Source of the DNA: Clostridiales bacterium | GTDB lineage: Bacteria > Bacillota > Clostridia > Christensenellales > Borkfalkiaceae | Assembly: GCA_015069505.1 (NCBI GenBank) | Contig: SVIL01000004.1 | Location: 1-43,342, forward strand | Reading direction: 5' to 3' | DNA length: 43,342 nt | In this document: one piece after another, positions 25,403-31,895 of the stretch | How positions within the stretch are numbered: position 1 is the stretch's first letter | How the letters are laid out: each line of letters starts with the position of its first letter | The notes under the pieces: model-generated | Told to the model about the DNA's origin: nothing | The model's database searches: none | The model's input: the letters and a program-made list of their open reading frames with translations, nothing else | Program-made: the position numbers and the translations under genes

Positions 25403-25431
25403 TTGACAAATGTTTATAAAAATGTTAATAT
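25403..25431 (+). promoter_or_regulatory. Sigma-A type promoter of the InlB-repeat lipoprotein gene
   Basis: -35 TTGACA (25403-25408), 17-nt spacer, -10 TAATAT (25426-25431). It begins immediately after the terminator T-tract. Confidence 0.7.
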
Positions 25432-25477
25432 TGACGTGTAGTTTTAATATTTAAGAATAAACTAAATAGGGGTACTT

Positions 25478-26650
25478 ATGAAATTAAGAAGAATTTTGAC
25501 GATAATTTTGTCGTTGGTAATGTGCTTTGGTCTTGCAACGGGCATAGGTTGCGGTGAAGAACGTGCGATTTTTACCATAACCTTTGACGCTGACGGCGGT
25601 ACTGTTGCAGAGCAAACCAAACAAGTGGAACTGTCAAAAAAAGTTGGAAAATTACCTGTGGCTGAAAAAGAAGGTTGGGTTTTCCAAACTTGGGTATTCG
25701 ACAATAACGGAACGGAAGTGGAAATCGATGCCGATACGATATATTCGTATAAAAAGGATATAACCTTAAAGGCTACTTATACGCAAGAACCGTGCTTTAC
25801 GATAACGCTTAATCTTACGGCGGACGTTGGCGGTACGCCAGTAACGGCAACTCTAACCGAAGGAAGTAACGTAATTGAAAACGTTCCGTACGGTAGCAAG
25901 TTAGCCGACTATTTGCCAGATGCAGAGGATATCCAAATCGGTGCTAACGGTTGTGAATTTGAAGGTTGGTGTTATGAGAACGGAAATCAAATCGACCTTG
26001 AAACGACGATTCTCAACAAGGCGACTTTCGGTAACCAAAGATCCATACTTATCAACATAAACATTACGGGTGCGATTATCCCTATTTTGCCACAATATAC
26101 CGTAACGCTTAATCTTACGGCGGACGTTGGCGGTACGCCAGTAACGGCTGCTTTAAGCGAAGGAAGTACGGTTATTGAAGACGTATCTTATGGTAGAAGA
26201 TTAGTTGACGTGTTGCCGACTTTGGATAAAATCGTGTTAGGCGATGCTTATCTATTTGCGGGTTGGACTTACGAAAATGGTGCTAAGATAGACCTTGAAA
26301 CGGCAGTATTTGACACGGCTGCGTTTGGTGAACAAAGGTCGGTAACTATTAATATTGCACTCACCGACGAATACACCATGGATGTTATAATGAACGTTGG
26401 TAACGTTAAATACGCGGGTGGGGATTATACTATAAAGGCTAAGATAGGGCAAAAACTCAGTGCTTGCGGTCTTTTGGGTTACGACGTTATAGATAACGGT
26501 ATTTCACCTGATAAGTACGGTTTGGAAGGGTATAAACTTGGTGAAGAGGACGTTTCTGCGGAAACGGTCGTTACCAAGGCACTTTTCGGTAATGCTAGTA
26601 AAATTACCATTACTGCCGTTTACGAAGAGGTATATTCAGACTGGGTATAA
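25478..26650 (+). CDS. InlB B-repeat-containing surface lipoprotein
   Basis: A 390-residue exported protein with a lipoprotein-type signal (Cys near residue 25, GIGC). Residues about 30-105 form an InlB B-repeat/Listeria-Bacteroides (Flg_new) domain: ITFDADGGTVAEQ through GWVFQTWVFDNNG to TLKATYTQE. Then come two near-identical units of 100 residues (about 107-206 and 207-306), each beginning TLNLTADVGGTPVTA and each with a GW-YENG-IDLET core, and a more divergent third unit (about 307-390). Such modules occur in surface adhesins of Firmicutes. No sortase motif; the lipid would anchor it. It is transcribed alone from a strong promoter. Confidence 0.82.
   Translation: MKLRRILTIILSLVMCFGLATGIGCGEERAIFTITFDADGGTVAEQTKQVELSKKVGKLPVAEKEGWVFQTWVFDNNGTEVEIDADTIYSYKKDITLKATYTQEPCFTITLNLTADVGGTPVTATLTEGSNVIENVPYGSKLADYLPDAEDIQIGANGCEFEGWCYENGNQIDLETTILNKATFGNQRSILININITGAIIPILPQYTVTLNLTADVGGTPVTAALSEGSTVIEDVSYGRRLVDVLPTLDKIVLGDAYLFAGWTYENGAKIDLETAVFDTAAFGEQRSVTINIALTDEYTMDVIMNVGNVKYAGGDYTIKAKIGQKLSACGLLGYDVIDNGISPDKYGLEGYKLGEEDVSAETVVTKALFGNASKITITAVYEEVYSDWV
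25803..25848 (+). repeat. Intragenic direct repeat, copy 1
   Basis: A 46-bp stretch that recurs exactly 300 bp downstream (26103-26148). It encodes the conserved start of the 100-residue units of the InlB-repeat lipoprotein. The rest of the unit has diverged at DNA level. Confidence 0.9.
26103..26148 (+). repeat. Intragenic direct repeat, copy 2
   Basis: Second copy of the 46-bp identical stretch starting at 25803; spacing of 300 bp keeps the reading frame. Confidence 0.9.
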
Positions 26651-26656
26651 AATTTT

Positions 26657-26694
26657 TAACGCCTACGGAATTTAGTGGGCGTTATTAAATTTTT
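26657..26694 (+). terminator. Weak terminator after the InlB-repeat gene
   Basis: Short stem TAACGCC (26657-26663) / GGCGTTA (26678-26684) with a 14-nt loop, then a T-rich stretch. Confidence 0.5.
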
Positions 26695-26726
26695 TATATG
26701 TGAAATATAAAAAAGGTGAAAAAAAT

Positions 26727-26755
26727 TTGATTTTACTCTTAAACTGTGTTAGAAT
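26727..26755 (+). promoter_or_regulatory. Promoter of the cpsD-cpsB operon
   Basis: -35 TTGATT (26727-26732), 17-nt spacer ending in TGTGT, -10 TAGAAT (26750-26755): an extended -10 type. The leader is about 40 nt and has a TTGGAG ribosome site. Confidence 0.6.
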
Positions 26756-26800
26756 ATGTAATAGTACTTTTAGGATATAAATTTTTTTGGAGAAAGATAA

Positions 26801-27631
26801 ATGTTGTTCAAGAAGAAAAAATCGGTTGAAAACGTCGGGATTATAGTTAAAGAAAATTCTTTATCTAGCAAGATTGAAGGGTACAATAGATTAAAGGATA
26901 ATATTTTGTATCTCAATGCGGACGGTACGAAAAAGGTTATTCAAGTTGAGTCTTCCGTTTCGCACGAAGGTAAAACCACCATTGCTTGTAACCTTGCCGT
27001 AAGTTTAGGGCTTACCGATAAAAAGGTCGTTGTCGTTGACCTTGACTTCCGTAGGCCAAGGATTCAACAAAGATTTGAGATGAGTATTGAAAACGGTATT
27101 TCCGAGTATATGCTTGGAACTATCGGCAAAGACGAACTTATTAAACACACCAAGTATAAGAACGTTGATATCGTTACTCGTGGTGCTAAAATTTACAACT
27201 CGTCACTCGTTTTGGTTTCGGATAAGTTTAAGCATCTTATCGACGAACTTAGAGAGGAATACGATTTCGTTCTTTTAGACTGTGCACCTGTTTTGCAAGT
27301 TTCCGACTATATCAATATCCTTCGTGTTTCGGACGGTGTGCTTTTCTTAGTCGCATACGGTATGACGACGAGAATGCAAGTTTCCGATGCAGTAAAAGAA
27401 CTTCGTAAAAACGGTGCGGAAATCCTTGGAACTGTTTTCTCTATGTACGATAGGAAAAAGGACAAGGGGTACAGTTATTACGGGAAAGGATATTATGGTA
27501 AGGGTTACTACAGCTATTACAAGAGTTACCTTGATGAAGAAAACGAAAAGCAACAACAAGACGAACTTATTCCAGAAAACAATACTTCAGAGGATATGAG
27601 TGAAATAGACGTAGAAGATCCCAAAAAATAA
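26801..27631 (+). CDS. cpsD: CpsD/CapB-type bacterial tyrosine kinase
   Basis: A 276-residue cytosolic BY-kinase. The P-loop is SHEGKTT (Walker A), Walker A' is VVVDLDFRRPR, Walker B is FVLLDCAPVLQ. The C-terminus carries the auto-phosphorylated tyrosine cluster: eleven Tyr between GYSYYGKGYYGKGYY and SYYKSY, followed by an acidic tail. In Gram-positive bacteria this kinase needs a separate membrane activator with a Wzz domain, and together they control length and export of capsule or exopolysaccharide. The Wzz-like proteins in this window are about 10 kb away (37120-38725). The next gene is its cognate-type phosphatase, 18 bp downstream, so regulation by phosphorylation cycling is expected. 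Confidence 0.93.
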   Translation: MLFKKKKSVENVGIIVKENSLSSKIEGYNRLKDNILYLNADGTKKVIQVESSVSHEGKTTIACNLAVSLGLTDKKVVVVDLDFRRPRIQQRFEMSIENGISEYMLGTIGKDELIKHTKYKNVDIVTRGAKIYNSSLVLVSDKFKHLIDELREEYDFVLLDCAPVLQVSDYINILRVSDGVLFLVAYGMTTRMQVSDAVKELRKNGAEILGTVFSMYDRKKDKGYSYYGKGYYGKGYYSYYKSYLDEENEKQQQDELIPENNTSEDMSEIDVEDPKK

Positions 27632-27649
27632 TTTTTTGGCAGGTTTTTT

Positions 27650-28339
27650 ATGATAGATATTCATACACACATTTTACCGTGCGTTGACGATGGAAGCGTT
27701 TCCGCTAAGGCGTCTTTGGCAATGCTTAAAGAGGAAGTTGCACAAGGCGTTGACTCTATCGTTTTGACACCGCACTACCGTGCGAGTTACACTAAATCAA
27801 AGGAAGAACTTTTATCTGCCTTTGAGGACTTTAAGCAAGCGGTTAAGGCTGAGGGGATTCCCGTCGAACTATATTTAGGGCAAGAGATTTTCGTTTCTGC
27901 GGATACTAAAAATCTTCTAAAAGAGAATAAACTTCTTACGCTAAATAACAGCAGGTTCGTGCTTGTTGAGTTTGACTTTTTGCATCGTTGCGAAATCGCT
28001 GAGGTCGTGCATGAACTTAAATGCGAAGGGTTTAAGCCGATAGTCGCACATCCCGAACGCTATGATTACGTTACGCTTGAAGATGCTTATGAAATCAAGA
28101 CCATAGGTGGATTTTTGCAAGTTAACGCCGAATCTATAGTTGGTGAAAACAAGCGTGTTTATAAAAAACTAGTTAAAGGTATGTTCAAGGAAGGCTTTGT
28201 TGACTTCGTTGCGTCCGATATACATACCGGGCGTAAAAATTTTATGGAAAGTGCGTTTAAGCACGTAAAACGCAAGTTCGGAAACGATGCGGCAGAGGTG
28301 GTATTTAACCTTGATGCTAAACAGATTTTGAGGGGTTAG
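27650..28339 (+). CDS. cpsB: CpsB/CapC/YwqE-type PHP-domain tyrosine-protein phosphatase
   Basis: A 229-residue manganese-dependent phosphatase of the PHP family that removes phosphate from BY-kinases. Metal-binding motifs appear in order: MIDIHTHILPCVDDG at the N-terminus, LTPHYR, a central GQEI with Glu, IVAHPERYDYV and FVASDIHTGRK. Length and motif order match the streptococcal CpsB and Bacillus YwqE. It follows the kinase gene with 18 bp between them; a weak GCAGG site and a six-T run come before the ATG. Its stop codon is in the 5' arm of a terminator hairpin. Confidence 0.93.
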   Translation: MIDIHTHILPCVDDGSVSAKASLAMLKEEVAQGVDSIVLTPHYRASYTKSKEELLSAFEDFKQAVKAEGIPVELYLGQEIFVSADTKNLLKENKLLTLNNSRFVLVEFDFLHRCEIAEVVHELKCEGFKPIVAHPERYDYVTLEDAYEIKTIGGFLQVNAESIVGENKRVYKKLVKGMFKEGFVDFVASDIHTGRKNFMESAFKHVKRKFGNDAAEVVFNLDAKQILRG

Positions 28340-28358
28340 ACAGAGGTCTAACCCTTTT
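28333..28358 (+). terminator. Hairpin at the end of the cpsDB operon
   Basis: Arms GGGTTAGAC (28333-28341) and GTCTAACCC (28346-28354) around AGAG, then TTTTAT. It overlaps the cpsB stop codon and lies 16 nt before the next ATG. Confidence 0.65.
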
Positions 28359-28369
28359 ATATAGGAATT

Positions 28370-29071
28370 ATGGAAAGAAAAATTATTGCTATCGGCGGTG
28401 GTGAGATTAAGAATAAAACCACCTTAAAAATTGATGAATACGTTGTGTCCCTTGCTAAAAAAAATGCGGGTGAACGCCGTGCAAACGCATTGTTTATAGG
28501 CACGGCTTCTCACGATAGTATGCCGTATTTTAACAGTTTTAGAAAGACTTATACTTCCGTTTTCGACGTAAAAGCCGAAGTCGGGCTTATCGTTTACGGT
28601 GAAATGGATGTAGATAGAATTGCTATGAAAATAGAGAACGCCGACGTTATTTATATAGGTGGGGGCGATACCGTGTTTATGCTTGACAAGTGGAAGGAAA
28701 CGGGGCTTGATAAACTTATTCTTTCTGCGTACGAGCGTGGCAAAATTATCGTGGGGCTATCTGCCGGTGCGATATGTTGGTTTACGGATATGTACACCGA
28801 TTACGCTATAATGAGAGGGGAAAGTTCAGAATACGTCCTTAAAAAGGGGTTGGGGATTTTGCCTAACGCAATGTGCCCGCACTTTAACGAGCGTGAAGAA
28901 GATTTTACGCGTGCGGTTATAAACGCAAAAATTCCTTTTTCTTACGCAGTTGAAAACGACTGTGCGTTAGAGTTTACCGACGGCACTCTTACCAAAGTGA
29001 TTAGTAGTGGTGGAAAGGCGTTTACTGTTGAATACACCGACCAAGGCGTCAAAAAGACTGAAATATTATGA
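28370..29071 (+). CDS. Peptidase E-like S51 serine peptidase
   Basis: A 233-residue member of the S51 family (PepE/cyanophycinase). The nucleophile motif is GLSAGAIC (Ser about 131), the upstream IYIGGGDTVFML strand is typical, and CPHFNERE supplies the His region. PepE hydrolyses Asp-X dipeptides; cyanophycinase cleaves cyanophycin dipeptide units. Without cyanophycin synthetase in view, an aspartyl dipeptidase role is favoured. Clostridial genomes often have this longer variant (YgaJ-like). A short AGGAA site precedes the ATG. Its TGA overlaps the queH start by 4 bp, so the two genes are coupled. Confidence 0.85.
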   Translation: MERKIIAIGGGEIKNKTTLKIDEYVVSLAKKNAGERRANALFIGTASHDSMPYFNSFRKTYTSVFDVKAEVGLIVYGEMDVDRIAMKIENADVIYIGGGDTVFMLDKWKETGLDKLILSAYERGKIIVGLSAGAICWFTDMYTDYAIMRGESSEYVLKKGLGILPNAMCPHFNEREEDFTRAVINAKIPFSYAVENDCALEFTDGTLTKVISSGGKAFTVEYTDQGVKKTEIL

Positions 29072-29670
29072 ATAAGATAAATTACGACCTTGCTATGCAA
29101 GAAATTATCAAAGGCTTGAACGGGCGAAAGCAAAGACTGTTGATGCACGTGTGTTGTGCCCCGTGTGCGACGACGTGTATTGAAAGACTGATGGGCTTTT
29201 TTGATATTACGCTTTATTTTTACAACCCTAATATCGACGGCGAAGAAGAATTTTCGTTAAGAGAGGCGGAAGTTAAAAGGCTTGCAAAAGAGTTTAAGGT
29301 AAACGTAGTTACCGCACCCTTTGAAAAAGATAGGTTTTATCAAACGGTAAAGGGGCTTGAAGATTTAAAAGAAGGCGGTGCAAGGTGCGAAAGGTGTTTT
29401 GAACTTAGACTTGCCGAAACGGCGAAGTTTTGCAAGCAAAACGGCTTTGACTTTTTTGCGACTTCTCTTACGCTTAGCCCACTAAAAAACGCCTTTCTTA
29501 TAAATAAGATAGGCTGTGACGTAGCCGAAAAGTTTGGCGTCGGGTATTTACAATCGGACTTCAAAAAACGCAATGGGTATTTGAGGTCAATCGAACTATC
29601 CAAAGAGTACGGGCTATATAGACAAAATTATTGTGGATGTGAATTTTCAAAAAACAAAACGGCTAACTAA
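29068..29670 (+). CDS. queH: Epoxyqueuosine reductase QueH
   Basis: A 200-residue QueH (DUF208) protein, the non-cobalamin enzyme that reduces epoxyqueuosine to queuosine in tRNA anticodons. Conserved metal and cluster cysteines are evident: HVCCAPCATTC near 28-37, CERCFELR in the centre and YRQNYCGCEFS at the C-terminus; LYFYNPNI and ATSLTLSPLKN are family hallmarks. Start ATGA overlaps the peptidase E stop. There is no other queuosine gene in the window. The stop codon falls in the loop of a hairpin shared with the convergent gene. Confidence 0.95.
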   Translation: MNKINYDLAMQEIIKGLNGRKQRLLMHVCCAPCATTCIERLMGFFDITLYFYNPNIDGEEEFSLREAEVKRLAKEFKVNVVTAPFEKDRFYQTVKGLEDLKEGGARCERCFELRLAETAKFCKQNGFDFFATSLTLSPLKNAFLINKIGCDVAEKFGVGYLQSDFKKRNGYLRSIELSKEYGLYRQNYCGCEFSKNKTAN

Positions 29671-29681
29671 TTAGCCGTTTT
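29656..29681. terminator. Shared bidirectional terminator overlapping stop codons
   Basis: Arms AAAACGGCTAA (29656-29666) and TTAGCCGTTTT (29671-29681), loop CTAA. The queH stop (29668-29670) is in the loop and the DUF4363 stop (29681-29683) touches the other arm. Confidence 0.8.
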
Positions 29682-30058
29682 TAAAATATATTGCCAAGCC
29701 TAAATTTAAAGGTTAATGGAATTTGCTCTGAGAGTTCGATAAGCACTTCTAACTTAGAGATTGCGTCCGCCCACTCTTTGTCCCTAACCAAGGTTACAGT
29801 TTCCGATAACCACATATCAAACTCTTTAATCTCGGTGTGCGGAATAAATACGTGTAGAGATTTTTTCTTTTCAAGCCACAGTTTTTGTATAGAAAGAACG
29901 TCGTCAGAAGTGGCGGTTTGCTCGTCGATTTTGTCGTATAAAAGATGGAAGCCTAAATTTAGTTCGTTAAAGGTGTTGTCGATATGTTTGCCCTCGTATA
30001 GTACGCCAAAAAATATTATAACGCTTGCACATATAATAGAAACGATGCTTCTTACCAT
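29681..30058 (-). CDS. DUF4363 family membrane-anchored protein
   Basis: A 125-residue protein with one N-terminal hydrophobic segment (about 4-20) and a helical extracytoplasmic domain (LWLEKKKSLHVFIPHTEI, DMWLSETVTLVRDKEW) typical of DUF4363. Function is unknown. In clostridia this family is regularly found next to a DUF421/YetF-like protein, as here, where its start overlaps the end of the yetF-like gene by 7 bp. The pair is presumably co-translated and acts together at the membrane. Confidence 0.8.
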   Translation of the reverse strand: MVRSIVSIICASVIIFFGVLYEGKHIDNTFNELNLGFHLLYDKIDEQTATSDDVLSIQKLWLEKKKSLHVFIPHTEIKEFDMWLSETVTLVRDKEWADAISKLEVLIELSEQIPLTFKFRLGNIF

Positions 30059-30735
30059 GACGTGCCCTCGGGTAAAAGGAATTTGGGCGTGGTGTATTTT
30101 TGGTGTTTTTGTTTTAGGTACGTTCTGCCCGTGCCGTCCACTGTTAAGATTTCGGTGCTTTTTATACTGCCGTTATTTTGTTTGATAAAACTTTCAATAT
30201 CCTCTTTTTTTAGTCTGGTGATTTGTAGGTTTTGGTTGTATATTTTTCCGTTTACGACCATTACGAGGGGGATAGAAGTGGATTTGGGTGCGTCGGCGTT
30301 TTCAAAGGCGGAAAGTTTACCGTTAGACTCAAAAATGGCGTAGTCAAGTTCCTCTAATGAAAAATAGCCGAGTGCACGCATAGAGTCTAAAAGGTCACTT
30401 ATATCCATATTATTTTTTTTAAGTTCGTTAACGTCCACGCCGTTTTTGTTTATCACAACGCTGGGGCTTCCGGATATAATCTTTTTTAATATAAACCCGC
30501 TCTGTTCTAAGACGGACAAGAGTTGGTGAAGTATAAAAAGCCCTAAGATGGCAACAATCCCGTATATAAGCGGAATTGACACGTCCGCCATCGGAATACA
30601 CGCAAGGTCTGCTATGATAAGGGTAACTATAAACTCAAACGGTTGCATTTCACCGATTTGACGTTTGCCCATAAGTCGCATAACGATAATTAAGGTGATA
30701 AAAATTATAAACGTTCTAATAAGCGTAACAAGCAT
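30052..30735 (-). CDS. DUF421/YetF-like membrane protein
   Basis: A 227-residue protein with three N-terminal membrane helices (VLTLIRTFIIFITLIIV onward to about 82) and a cytosolic two-part domain typical of DUF421 (PF04239). Hallmarks are MGKRQIGEMQPFEFIVTLIIADLA and the SPSVVINKNGVDVNELKKNN segment. YetF proteins are spore- or membrane-associated and some (SpoVAF-neighbour types, 5AF/FigP partner work) affect spore germination; the role of this copy is unknown. It has no visible ribosome site; a CATATT -10-like box ends 6 nt before the ATG, so it may also be leaderless, though no good -35 is seen. Confidence 0.85.
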   Translation of the reverse strand: MLVTLIRTFIIFITLIIVMRLMGKRQIGEMQPFEFIVTLIIADLACIPMADVSIPLIYGIVAILGLFILHQLLSVLEQSGFILKKIISGSPSVVINKNGVDVNELKKNNMDISDLLDSMRALGYFSLEELDYAIFESNGKLSAFENADAPKSTSIPLVMVVNGKIYNQNLQITRLKKEDIESFIKQNNGSIKSTEILTVDGTGRTYLKQKHQKYTTPKFLLPEGTSW

Positions 30736-30777
30736 ATACTTAATATGGTTATCAAAACATATTTTTATGCTTAATGC

Positions 30778-30807
30778 TTGACGAAAAGGATAGGGGTGTG
30801 GTATTAT
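30778..30807 (+). promoter_or_regulatory. Promoter of the riboswitch-folT transcript
   Basis: -35 TTGACG (30778-30783), 18-nt spacer ending in TGTGG, -10 TATTAT (30802-30807). Transcription should start at about 30814, right at the beginning of the aptamer. Confidence 0.65.
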
Positions 30808-30813
30808 TTATAA

Positions 30814-30910
30814 AAATAGAGTAGTAAAGATGCGTCAAGTGTTGCAAAATGGGATGTCGTTTGCAAACGAAAGGCTTTTGTCCTGCGGTATCTTTACGCG
30901 TCCGCTATAA
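30814..30910 (+). promoter_or_regulatory. Tetrahydrofolate (THF) riboswitch aptamer
   Basis: The stretch matches the THF riboswitch (folT leader) consensus: AGAGTAG at the 5' end, GCGTCAAGTG, the invariant ATGGGATGTCG loop, ACGAAAGGC, CTGCGGTATC and a closing GTCCGCTAT. Pairings are visible: P1 ATAG/CTAT (30816-30819 with 30905-30908), P2 TAAAGAT/ATCTTTA (30825-30831 with 30890-30896), P3 around GTTGCAAA/TTTGCAAAC (30841-30848 with 30860-30868). It sits on the leader of a FolT-like S component, the usual target. The expression platform seems to be the hairpin at 30949-30978. Confidence 0.9.
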
Positions 30911-30948
30911 ATGGTCTTCGCTTTTTTGCGTATTCCAAACTATATCGG

Positions 30949-30978
30949 TCTCTCTAAAATTAAAAGGGAGATTTTTTT
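30949..30978 (+). terminator. Expression-platform hairpin overlapping the folT ribosome site
   Basis: TCTCTC (30949-30954) pairs with GGGAGA (30966-30971; one G-T pair), followed by seven Ts and the ATG at 30979. GGGAG is also the Shine-Dalgarno site, so folding can block translation and may terminate transcription. Confidence 0.6.
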
Positions 30979-31638
30979 ATGCTTAATCTACTTAAACCCG
31001 TGGCGTTTGATTTCGTCGCTATCTTTGGCAACGTGGTGGACAAATGGTATTTTTACCTTGCACTAATCGTTTTTTTGGCTTTGCTAACCGTTTACTGCTT
31101 GGTTAAAAAACCCGAGTGTAACGCACTAACCAGTACGCAAAAGTTGGTATATACCGCAATACTGTCCGCACTATGCTTTATGGCAAACTATTTTACCATA
31201 AAGGTAAGCGACTTGTGGCAAATATCCTTAGTCTCTTGCGTAGGCTTTATCGCAGGCTACCTTTTGGGTGGTGGATACGGGTTTGCGGCGGCGTTTATAG
31301 GCGACTTGATTTGTGGAATAGTTGCACCCTTTGGTGCGTATAACCCCATTATAGGCATGGGTACGGGGCTATTTGGTTTCGTTCCCGGCGTTATATTTAG
31401 CCATTTTAGGAACGGGAATAAATACGTTAAGGTGATAATCTCTTTTGCGATATGCTTTTTGTTGAATTCGTTTGTCGTAAACACCTTGGGTTTATCGCTT
31501 ATGTACGGTATGAGTTTTGAGAGCCTTTTGGTGCTTTTGCCACTTAAATTAGCAACTACGGCTGTGAATATGGTCATTTGTATTTTGGCAGTGACTTTCT
31601 TGCCCAAAATATTGCCAAGAAGTAAATTTTTTATATAG
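30979..31638 (+). CDS. folT: ECF transporter S component, FolT-like (folate)
   Basis: A 219-residue membrane protein with about six helices. The core KLVYTAILSALCFMANYF and SDLWQISLVSCVGFIAGYLLGG through PFGAYNPIIGMGTGLFGFVPGVIF are typical of energy-coupling-factor S components for folate and related compounds. An extra N-terminal helix (about 25-42) precedes the S domain, longer than usual for FolT. The THF riboswitch upstream is the strongest evidence for folate as substrate. The ECF energising module (EcfA, EcfA', EcfT) is not in the window and would be shared from elsewhere in the genome. The gene is followed by a small iron-sulfur protein 8 bp downstream. Confidence 0.82.
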   Translation: MLNLLKPVAFDFVAIFGNVVDKWYFYLALIVFLALLTVYCLVKKPECNALTSTQKLVYTAILSALCFMANYFTIKVSDLWQISLVSCVGFIAGYLLGGGYGFAAAFIGDLICGIVAPFGAYNPIIGMGTGLFGFVPGVIFSHFRNGNKYVKVIISFAICFLLNSFVVNTLGLSLMYGMSFESLLVLLPLKLATTAVNMVICILAVTFLPKILPRSKFFI

Positions 31639-31646
31639 GTGATTAA

Positions 31647-31844
31647 ATGAAGATATCTTTAAACCCCGATAAAGAAGCGGTAAAAATGCTTAAACAAGCG
31701 TTGAAAGAGAAAAACGGGTACTGCCCTTGCCGTAGAGAGATTATTGAGGACAATAAATGTATGTGCAAGGAATTTAGGGATCAAATTGCAGACCCTGAGT
31801 TTGAAGGGTTTTGCCATTGTATGCTTTACTATAAAGAAAAATAA
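31647..31844 (+). CDS. Small ferredoxin:thioredoxin reductase catalytic-chain-like protein
   Basis: A 65-residue protein matching the catalytic (beta) chain of ferredoxin:thioredoxin reductase: GYCPCR, NKCMCKEFR and GFCHCMLYYK give the CPC, CxC and CHC cysteine set that holds the [4Fe-4S] cluster and redox disulfide. Plant and cyanobacterial FTR chains are about 110 residues, so this is a minimal version of the kind seen in anaerobes. It would accept electrons from ferredoxin and reduce a thioredoxin or another disulfide. It follows folT by 8 bp, has its own AGGTGA-type site, and ends at a strong terminator, so it may share THF control. Confidence 0.88.
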   Translation: MKISLNPDKEAVKMLKQALKEKNGYCPCRREIIEDNKCMCKEFRDQIADPEFEGFCHCMLYYKEK

Positions 31845-31856
31845 ATTTTATAATTA

Positions 31857-31895
31857 AAACCGCCTCAAAAGAAAAGACTTTTGAGGCGGTTTTTC
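31857..31895. terminator. Bidirectional intrinsic terminator
   Basis: Arms CCGCCTCAAAAG (31861-31872) and CTTTTGAGGCGG (31879-31890), A-run before and five Ts after. It lies between the FTR-like gene (+) and the SpoVB-like gene (-). Confidence 0.9.

Noticed and set aside
25803-26148. Direct repeats as insertion sequence or attachment site
   Set aside because: The 300-bp spacing keeps frame and both copies encode the same part of a protein module; no transposase or integrase is near.
29691-30343. Plus-strand open frames of 164 and 93 codons
   Set aside because: They lie opposite the DUF4363 and YetF-like genes, have no ribosome sites, and their translations have no family features.
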